Below, piece after piece: positions 8,133 through 13,682 of a stretch of DNA of 16,125 nt. The stretch lies in assembly GCA_946004305.1 (NCBI GenBank), contig CAMFZJ010000012.1, forward strand, positions 1 to 16,125. The letters run 5' to 3'. The notes below the pieces were generated by a model that was given only the letters and a program-made list of their open reading frames with translations, was not told the DNA's origin and did no database searches. The first letter of the stretch is position 1. Each line of letters opens with the position of its first letter. Source of the DNA: an uncultured Clostridia bacterium (GTDB taxonomy: Bacteria > Bacillota > Clostridia > Oscillospirales > Acutalibacteraceae). Made by a program: the position numbers and the translations under genes.

Positions 8133-9119
8133 TTACCACTTGTAGGATTGTCCTTTAATTGATAACAGCAGTGAAAATAATTTAACCATAAGTCCGATAA
8201 TAGTTTTGTTCTTTGTTTTTAAAATCAACAAAAACATCTTAAACTTCTTTGGACATTGTATTTTTTGATTGCATAATTTTTTAAACTCAGGAGTTTTCAA
8301 AACCTTTTCAGTAACCTGACCCTTTCCTTTTGCCTCCAAGATAGATGTGTAAAAGCATCGCAAAATTTCCAGATACAATCCGTTTTTATTGTAGTTATTC
8401 TGATTATAAAGCTTTTCAAGATAAGCAGCCTGAGATAATCTCAGCTCAAGTCCGTCTTTAAAATTAGCCTGCAATCCGGTGCTTGACAAATAATAGTTGT
8501 AATCAGCTGTATTCAGCGTAACAAAGTCATTTTCACAATGGGAAAGATAATCAATTACAAAAAGCAAATCTTCTCCCATACTGATGTTTATATCCATTTG
8601 GATATTATTCTCCTGAATAATGCTTTTTCTGAACAGCTTGTTCCACAAAGTATTAAAACAGGCGTAGTTCTGTAACATTTCAATAGCTTCATTATAGTGA
8701 GCTTTGTCTTTTTTAAGTCTTTCGGGGAATCGAGAAAAGGAAACCTTCCCCTCAGAGGAAATTACATTGTATCCTCCGCAAACCAAATCTACATCATCAC
8801 TTAAAGCAGAAACCATATTTTTAATAAAATCTATATTCACATTATCGTCTGAGTCCATAAAGGCTATGTACTCACCTGTTGCCATTTTAAGTGCCGTATT
8901 GCGGGCATTACTCACTCCAAGATTCTCTATTGTAGCAGTTTTTACTCGGCTGTCTGATTCACTAAGCTCTTTACAGACAGCCTCTGTATTATCCTTTGAG
9001 CCGTCATTTATAATTATAATCTCAATTTCCTCATAGGATTGATTTAAAAGAGATTGAATTGATTTTTTCAGTACCTTTTCACAGTTATATGCAGGTACCA
9101 CTATAGAAACAGTTTCCAT
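8133..9119 (-). CDS. GT2 family glycosyltransferase
   Basis: The product is 328 residues, an inverting GT-A fold enzyme (PF00535). Visible features are VSIVVPAYNCEKVLKKSIQS (4-23), the nucleotide-binding IINDGSKDN (36-44), NLGVSNARN (66-74), the metal-binding DSDD (89-92), and a C-terminal NKLFRKS...GEDLLF segment with a likely catalytic ED pair at 183-184. The frame can extend to a GTG at 9131, but GGA abuts that codon. The ATG at 9119 has GAGG 6 nt upstream and starts right at the GT2 fold, so it is chosen. It probably adds one sugar of the repeat unit at the inner membrane face. Substrates are unknown. A short ORF in another frame overlaps its start (see 9085-9168). Confidence 0.9.
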   Translation of the reverse strand: METVSIVVPAYNCEKVLKKSIQSLLNQSYEEIEIIIINDGSKDNTEAVCKELSESDSRVKTATIENLGVSNARNTALKMATGEYIAFMDSDDNVNIDFIKNMVSALSDDVDLVCGGYNVISSEGKVSFSRFPERLKKDKAHYNEAIEMLQNYACFNTLWNKLFRKSIIQENNIQMDINISMGEDLLFVIDYLSHCENDFVTLNTADYNYYLSSTGLQANFKDGLELRLSQAAYLEKLYNQNNYNKNGLYLEILRCFYTSILEAKGKGQVTEKVLKTPEFKKLCNQKIQCPKKFKMFLLILKTKNKTIIGLMVKLFSLLLSIKGQSYKW

Positions 9120-9168
9120 AATCAACCTCACTCCAACGTATTCTGTCGTATTTGATAATATCTAACAT
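9085..9168 (-). CDS. Possible 27-residue leader peptide overlapping the GT2 start
   Basis: An ATG at 9168 is preceded by GAGGAG (9180-9175) with 6-nt spacing, a better site than that of the GT2 gene itself. The ORF reads MLDIIKYDRIRWSEVDYGNC plus seven residues and stops at 9085, about 30 nt inside the GT2 gene in a different frame. It occupies most of a 62-nt gap in an otherwise tight operon. It could be a translated leader that couples translation, a remnant of a lost gene, or chance. No family is recognised. Confidence 0.25.
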   Translation of the reverse strand: MLDIIKYDRIRWSEVDYGNCFYSGTCI

Positions 9169-9181
9169 AGTATTCTCCTCA

Positions 9182-9823
9182 TTATCTTTCCTTAAGGACT
9201 CTGTTTCGCTTATCCATTACAACTGAGCCCGGAGGAACATCCTTAGTAACAAGTGTGCCTGCACCGATTACCGAGCCTTTGCCTATTGTAACTCCGTCAA
9301 GGATAACGCAATTACTTGCAATCCAGCAATCGTCCTCAATAACAATACCTTTTTGAGCAACTCCCTGACTTTTTATGTCAACGCTTGAATCGCTGAAAAC
9401 GTGGTTTTCCGCAAACAGACTGCACTTTGGTCCGAACATTACATTTTTGCCGATTGTGATTTTTCCTGAACAGCCTACATATCCGTGAGGGCCTATAGAG
9501 GAATTATCACCAATTTCCAGTCCGTGACCTAAGTCAATTCCGTAGTAACTGCTGGGTCTGATCATTACTCCCCGTCCGATAGTAACATTATCACCGAAAA
9601 CAAGATTATCCTTGCAAAGTCCGTGAATTTCAGAATAATCCTCAAACTTTACATTTTTACCGCAGTAAATATGATTTCCGTGAGTAATCTGCACCTTTTT
9701 CCCTACAAGAAAAAGTCCCTTTGCTTTCTTTATAAACAGCCTTTTCCATAGTCCTCTCAGAAACTTAAAGCCTGTATTTTTTAACACAATAAATTTATCA
9801 ACAGCAGAAATAGAACTATCCAT
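9182..9823 (-). CDS. Hexapeptide-repeat (left-handed beta-helix) acyltransferase
   Basis: The product is 213 residues. An N-terminal stretch of about 40 residues precedes a run of imperfect [LIV]-G-x-x-x-x hexapeptides (about 48-195): VKFEDYSEIHG, LVFGDNVTIGRGVMIRP, LEIGDNSSIGPHGYVG, ITIGKNVMFGPKCSLFAENH and IVIEDDCWIASNCVILDGVTIGKGSVIGAGTLVTKDVPP (successive coils written separately). This is the WbbJ/LacA-type fold. H141 in FAENHVF sits where the catalytic histidine of these O-acetyltransferases usually lies. It most likely acetylates a sugar of the polysaccharide, using acetyl-CoA. Transfer of another acyl group is possible. The start ATG follows AAAGGG, 10 nt after the upstream stop. Confidence 0.88.
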   Translation of the reverse strand: MDSSISAVDKFIVLKNTGFKFLRGLWKRLFIKKAKGLFLVGKKVQITHGNHIYCGKNVKFEDYSEIHGLCKDNLVFGDNVTIGRGVMIRPSSYYGIDLGHGLEIGDNSSIGPHGYVGCSGKITIGKNVMFGPKCSLFAENHVFSDSSVDIKSQGVAQKGIVIEDDCWIASNCVILDGVTIGKGSVIGAGTLVTKDVPPGSVVMDKRNRVLKER

Positions 9824-9833
9824 ATTACACCCT

Positions 9834-11021
9834 TTATTTTAACGTACTTTCGTAAATATTTATCAGCTGATTATAGTTATCCTCCGGCAGATACTTGGCC
9901 TCATAATCTTTTCTTGCGTTTTCTCCCATTTTCTTACAAAGCTCAGGCTTGCTCCACAAATCCTGAATTGTGCTTACAAACCCATCTACATCTCTAAGCT
10001 TAACCTTGTAACCGTTGCGGCCGTTTTCAATAGCCTCAACGGAAAAGCCTAAATCTGTAGCAACCAAAGGCTTGCCAAGGCTTTCGCTTTCGATTTCAAC
10101 CATAGAACAGCCTTCATACCAAATTGAGGGGAAAACTACAAATTCCCCGCCCTTTACAATGGAAAGGCATTTATCGTGCTGAGTGTAGCCTAAGAAATAA
10201 ACCTGAGGCTTTGTGTCAGCCCATTTCTTAAATTCTTCTTCAAGAGGGCCGCCCCCCATTACAACTAGGGGAATATTATCAAGCCTATCCCATATTTGCT
10301 GTAAAACTCTGATACCCTTTTCTTCACCGATTCTGCCATAAAAAACAGCGTATCTGTCAGGTATCTCATCATATTTTTCAGCCTGAATATTTGATTCAAC
10401 ATCAGGAACAAAGTTGTATTTTTTTACAATCTTTTTCTCATCAAAACCGATTTCCTTTAAAAGCGTAATTTGGTTTTCGTTTAAGCAAATGTATCTGTCA
10501 ATCTGCTTATAAAAGCTTTTCCGGATTCTGTGATATTTAAAGTTTATTGCAACAAGAAAGCTCTGAAGCTTTGAGCCTTTGAAACAACCGTACTTACACA
10601 TTCTGAAATACTTTCCGTCACCGCATTTGTTGCAGATTTCATCACCTCTTAATGAGGTGGCGCAAGGACAGATAAAACGTGTATCGTGAAGTGTTGCAAC
10701 AACCTTTACACCGCATTTCTTACTTGCATAAAGAATAGAAGGCGACAAGAGAGGGAAGAAAGTGTGGACGTGAACAATATCAGGCTTTTCTTCTTTAATA
10801 ATTTTTTTAACATTCTTTGCGTTTTTAAAGGACCATATCATTCCCAATGCACTTTTTATTTTGCCTATGGCACCTGAATTGTCGAAGCTGTCATTTATAA
10901 CATTATAGCGTACAACCTTATGGCCTTTACTTTCAAGCAAAGCTGTTTCGCTTTTAAACACCTGATCGTCACCGCTGGCAGAGTTACTGCGATGAAAATT
11001 ATGTATTGCCAAAATCTTCAT
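9834..11021 (-). CDS. GT4 family glycosyltransferase with a six-cysteine insertion
   Basis: The product is 395 residues, a retaining GT-B enzyme. The N-terminal acceptor domain (1-200) has DIVHVHTFFPLLSP (81-94) and TLHDTRFICPC (110-120). The C-terminal donor domain (about 220-395) has FYGRIGEEKGI (227-237), VVMGGGPLEEEF (253-264) and the EX7E motif E303-E311 in YEGCSMVEIESE. Between them lies a cysteine cluster, C118, C120, C130, C133, C142 and C146, followed by FKGS. This arrangement is known in a GT4 subgroup and suggests a structural metal site, though iron-sulfur binding cannot be excluded. RBS GAGGGG lies 5 nt before the ATG. The gap to the preceding gene is 75 nt and holds an inverted repeat. 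Sugar specificity is unknown. Confidence 0.9.
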   Translation of the reverse strand: MKILAIHNFHRSNSASGDDQVFKSETALLESKGHKVVRYNVINDSFDNSGAIGKIKSALGMIWSFKNAKNVKKIIKEEKPDIVHVHTFFPLLSPSILYASKKCGVKVVATLHDTRFICPCATSLRGDEICNKCGDGKYFRMCKYGCFKGSKLQSFLVAINFKYHRIRKSFYKQIDRYICLNENQITLLKEIGFDEKKIVKKYNFVPDVESNIQAEKYDEIPDRYAVFYGRIGEEKGIRVLQQIWDRLDNIPLVVMGGGPLEEEFKKWADTKPQVYFLGYTQHDKCLSIVKGGEFVVFPSIWYEGCSMVEIESESLGKPLVATDLGFSVEAIENGRNGYKVKLRDVDGFVSTIQDLWSKPELCKKMGENARKDYEAKYLPEDNYNQLINIYESTLK

Positions 11022-11061
11022 AAAAGCCCCTCATTTCCTAAAATATACTTTCATACTCTAT

Positions 11062-11083
11062 CATTTATTTTCCAAAATAAATG
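11062..11083. repeat. Perfect AT-rich inverted repeat in an operon gap
   Basis: Arms CATTTATTTT (11062-11071) and AAAATAAATG (11074-11083) surround a 2-nt centre. It lies in the 75-nt gap ahead of the cysteine-rich GT4 gene. The stem is all A/T apart from its end and has no adjacent T-tract, so it is a poor terminator. It could be an operator or an mRNA-processing or stability hairpin. Confidence 0.4.
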
Positions 11084-11096
11084 CAAAAATCGTAAA

Positions 11097-12191
11097 CTAG
11101 CTGTTGCACTTATGTTGGTTTAATATTTCTATTTCCTTTTTAATCATCTTTTTTTTACAAAAAACTGCTCTGAAAAATCTATAAACATACATCACAGGCA
11201 ATAACACAGGATATTTTTTCAAAATATGAAAATGGTCTTTCATCCAAAGTACGGGCGGAAACAATCTGCTTACAAAAAAGCTTATCCCCTTTTTGTCGCC
11301 CTTGCGGTTTATAACCTTGTTTTCCTCGTTGCCATATGTACCGCTGCCTAAAATATACAGCTCTTCCTTTGATAAATTACTGAAATCATATTGTCCAAAC
11401 CATTTTTCAGCTATTAACAAAACCATATTATAAAAGTCAGTCAGGTTAAGCTTTTCAACCTCACGATTTATATATTCCCTATCTAAATCCGGCAAAAACT
11501 TTTTATTAAGAAAATAAAAGTCCAATATGGAACGGATACCTGTTCCGCTTTCCATATAATGCTTTTGCAAATGCACAAGCATAAAAATATAAAAATCCTC
11601 ATCGGACATTCTGTATTCAATCTGATTATCGGTTAAACATCTGTCAAAGATATTTTCATAATAGCTGTAATAGGGCGAGCTTATGGAAATAATCTCGTGG
11701 TGAAGCTCAACTATCATAAAAGGTGGCTTAACATATTCATCGTGGTGAACTGTGCCAAGAGTTTTTGGCTTATATCCCAAGGTTTCAATAAGCCTGTCAG
11801 CCTTTTCCAAATCATCCTTTATAAGAAAATCAAGGTCTGCCATATATCTGAAATCGGACTTTGGGTACAAATCACTTATCGAAAATCCCTTTATGGGCAT
11901 AAAAGCAACCCGGTTTTTCTCAAGGATAGACTTAATTCTGTCAAACTCCATTTTCTGAATCATATTCCTATGAATCATCATATTTCTGTGGTTTTCCCAC
12001 TTTTTATACAATGCTTTTTCAGGCTTGTTTTCAAGCTTTTCAACAGAGTAAAAACAAACATTCAGCAGATTATGAGCCTTTGCAAATTTATAAACCTGCT
12101 TAAAATCCACATCAGCGTCCGGCTCAGGAGGCTGTTGGTTATTTAGTGATGATTGCAAAAGCTTGAAAAAGTAGCTTATATTTTTGTTCAT
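11097..12191 (-). CDS. NTP_transf_5-type putative nucleotidyltransferase
   Basis: The product is 364 residues. It resembles the uncharacterised nucleotidyltransferase family PF14907, which recurs in capsule/exopolysaccharide loci and some peptide-modification loci. The core motifs are FMPIKGFSISDLYP (97-110), R115, then MADLDFLIKDD (117-127), which gives a DxD metal-binding pair as in nucleotidyltransferase folds. HHDEYVKPP and VELHHEI (161-167) follow. The frame continues upstream to 12356, inside the preceding gene. The ATG at 12191 is chosen because GGAGG lies 8 nt before it and the family-like sequence begins there. The true role in polysaccharide assembly is unknown. It may transfer a nucleotidyl group to a sugar, lipid or protein. 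Confidence 0.75.
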   Translation of the reverse strand: MNKNISYFFKLLQSSLNNQQPPEPDADVDFKQVYKFAKAHNLLNVCFYSVEKLENKPEKALYKKWENHRNMMIHRNMIQKMEFDRIKSILEKNRVAFMPIKGFSISDLYPKSDFRYMADLDFLIKDDLEKADRLIETLGYKPKTLGTVHHDEYVKPPFMIVELHHEIISISSPYYSYYENIFDRCLTDNQIEYRMSDEDFYIFMLVHLQKHYMESGTGIRSILDFYFLNKKFLPDLDREYINREVEKLNLTDFYNMVLLIAEKWFGQYDFSNLSKEELYILGSGTYGNEENKVINRKGDKKGISFFVSRLFPPVLWMKDHFHILKKYPVLLPVMYVYRFFRAVFCKKKMIKKEIEILNQHKCNS

Positions 12192-12231
12192 CAAACAGCC
12201 CTCCTTACCCTTGATTTCAATAAAATAATAA

Positions 12232-13482
12232 TCAGCCTTGTAAAAATGTTTCAGCGTAACGGTCACAAATATACTGCCAGCTGTAGGCGTCTTTAATACG
12301 CTGTTTCGCCTTAACACCGTACTGTGCAATTTCTTCCTTTGAAAGCTTGTCTGCATCCTCTATAAGCTTGGCTAAATCTCCTTCATCCTTGCTCCAGTAA
12401 ATTGCAGAGTCCTGTGCAACCTCACTGTTAAAGCCAACATTTAAAAGCAGATTAAGGTCTGTACTTCCCAAAGCTTCAAGAAGGGACGGGTTAGTTCCTC
12501 CAACCTCATGTCCGTGAAAATAGCCGTAGGCATTTTCTCTGATTTTCATTAACAGCTCCTGATCATAAACCGTACCCACAAACTTAATTCTCTTGTCACT
12601 TCTGAAATGAAGTCTTGATTCAAGTTCTGCAAGGAAGCTATCGTTCACATTGGTTATAATAGCAAAGTCCTTGGTTGTGTTGCTTTTCATAAATTCCCTT
12701 ATCATTGTTTCGTAATTATTTTCCGGAACAAACCTACCCACAACTAAGTAATAATTCTTTGCCGATAAACCTTTTTCCCTGTACCAATCCACAAGCTCCT
12801 TGCTGTCATCACCAAGCTTGCTTTTTCTGGTTTCGGCACCATAGGCAATAAATATTGTTTCAGGGTTGCATTTTTTTATACCCTCTCCGTCATAGCTGTT
12901 GTGAATATACTTTTCTATATTCACAGAGTCACATATTGCCAAATCGCAATACTTAATCATTTTCTTTTCGGAATACTTCCAATACTTACGAACAGGCTTG
13001 CTCCACTTTGCTCTCATCCATTCGTGTCCATCGGGATTAACGTAAACCTTGCCTCCCAGCTTATGTATCTTCTTGTAAAAATGCTTTGCAAAAGGTCCTA
13101 TTCGGCAAGCCATAATATAAACTATGGGATTTTCAATATGGTTTTCCTTAATATGTCTGCAACACTCTTTCAAAGCAGCAACATCATAGTAAATTGCTGC
13201 CGCCGGTCCCATATTAGGGATTTTAATTTTAAAGCAACGTGCATTGTGATAGGTAAATTCTACAGTATTACCTTTGTTATCCTTCACAATATTTGATACG
13301 CCCTGAGTTTTTGTTTCATCCATAGAGCCGTCCCCGTTTCCCTTGCAGGCAACGTGATATTTAATATCATTTCTTGTCATATGATATTCAGTCAGTTTAT
13401 TAATAAATGTTTCGTATCCGCCGTATGCTCCAAGGCTTTTTGCCCCAACTAAATATACAGATTGTACCTTTGAATTACTCAT
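12232..13482 (-). CDS. GT4 glycosyltransferase with DUF1972 N-terminus (rhamnosyltransferase-like)
   Basis: The product is 416 residues. The N-terminal DUF1972 (PF09314) domain has LVGAKSLGAYGGYETFINKL (11-30), CRIGPFAKHFYKKIHKLGGK (126-145), YVNPDGHEWMRAKWSKPVRK (147-166) and CDSVNIEKYI (184-193). The C-terminal GT-B donor domain has VVGRFVPENN (247-256), KRIKFVGTVYD (297-307) and HGHEVGGTNPSLLEALGS (323-340), where E326 and E336 fall in the usual acidic site. Characterised relatives such as pneumococcal Cps2T are rhamnosyltransferases that act early in repeat-unit assembly, so a similar role is inferred. An in-frame ATG at 13494 lacks an RBS, whereas the ATG at 13482 has GGAG 6 nt upstream. 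It is the first gene of the operon, and its promoter is about 90 nt upstream. Confidence 0.85.
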   Translation of the reverse strand: MSNSKVQSVYLVGAKSLGAYGGYETFINKLTEYHMTRNDIKYHVACKGNGDGSMDETKTQGVSNIVKDNKGNTVEFTYHNARCFKIKIPNMGPAAAIYYDVAALKECCRHIKENHIENPIVYIMACRIGPFAKHFYKKIHKLGGKVYVNPDGHEWMRAKWSKPVRKYWKYSEKKMIKYCDLAICDSVNIEKYIHNSYDGEGIKKCNPETIFIAYGAETRKSKLGDDSKELVDWYREKGLSAKNYYLVVGRFVPENNYETMIREFMKSNTTKDFAIITNVNDSFLAELESRLHFRSDKRIKFVGTVYDQELLMKIRENAYGYFHGHEVGGTNPSLLEALGSTDLNLLLNVGFNSEVAQDSAIYWSKDEGDLAKLIEDADKLSKEEIAQYGVKAKQRIKDAYSWQYICDRYAETFLQG

Positions 13483-13571
13483 AATAATCTCCATATTCTG
13501 ATATAGTCAATTTACAAGCATTAATCCATTATGCCGGTCTAAGCCAAAATACTATCATCAATAATCATTTA

Positions 13572-13600
13572 ATTTTACCATAATAAGACTTAATTTGCAA
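13572..13600 (-). promoter_or_regulatory. Promoter of the polysaccharide operon
   Basis: A -35 TTGCAA (13600-13595) and a -10 TAAAAT (13577-13572) are separated by 17 nt. The predicted leader is about 80 nt before the ATG at 13482. The promoter sits just after the terminator of the phage-type gene, which supports independent transcription of the operon. No clear attenuator hairpin or known riboswitch was seen in the leader. Confidence 0.55.
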
Positions 13601-13626
13601 GATTGTAAACCTGTTTAGGTGTTGTT

Positions 13627-13667
13627 TAACAAAACAAAGCCTGACAGCTTTTACACCGTCAGGCTTT
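13627..13667 (-). terminator. Intrinsic terminator after the phage-tail-like gene
   Basis: A perfect 10-bp GC-containing stem, AAAGCCTGAC (13636-13645) with GTCAGGCTTT (13658-13667), has a 12-nt loop. On the minus strand it is followed by GTTTTGTT. It begins about 15 nt after the stop at 13683. The flanking A/T runs are weaker on the plus side, so it mainly serves the minus strand. Confidence 0.85.
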
Positions 13668-13682
13668 GATAAATCAGCTTAC

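Noticed and set aside
11697..12146. Plus-strand 149-codon ORF
   Set aside because: It lies wholly inside the NTP_transf_5-type gene, which has recognisable motifs. The plus-strand reading has none.
12192..12356. N-terminal extension of the nucleotidyltransferase frame into the preceding gene
   Set aside because: The extended part overlaps the DUF1972 glycosyltransferase gene. The ATG at 12191 has an excellent GGAGG site.
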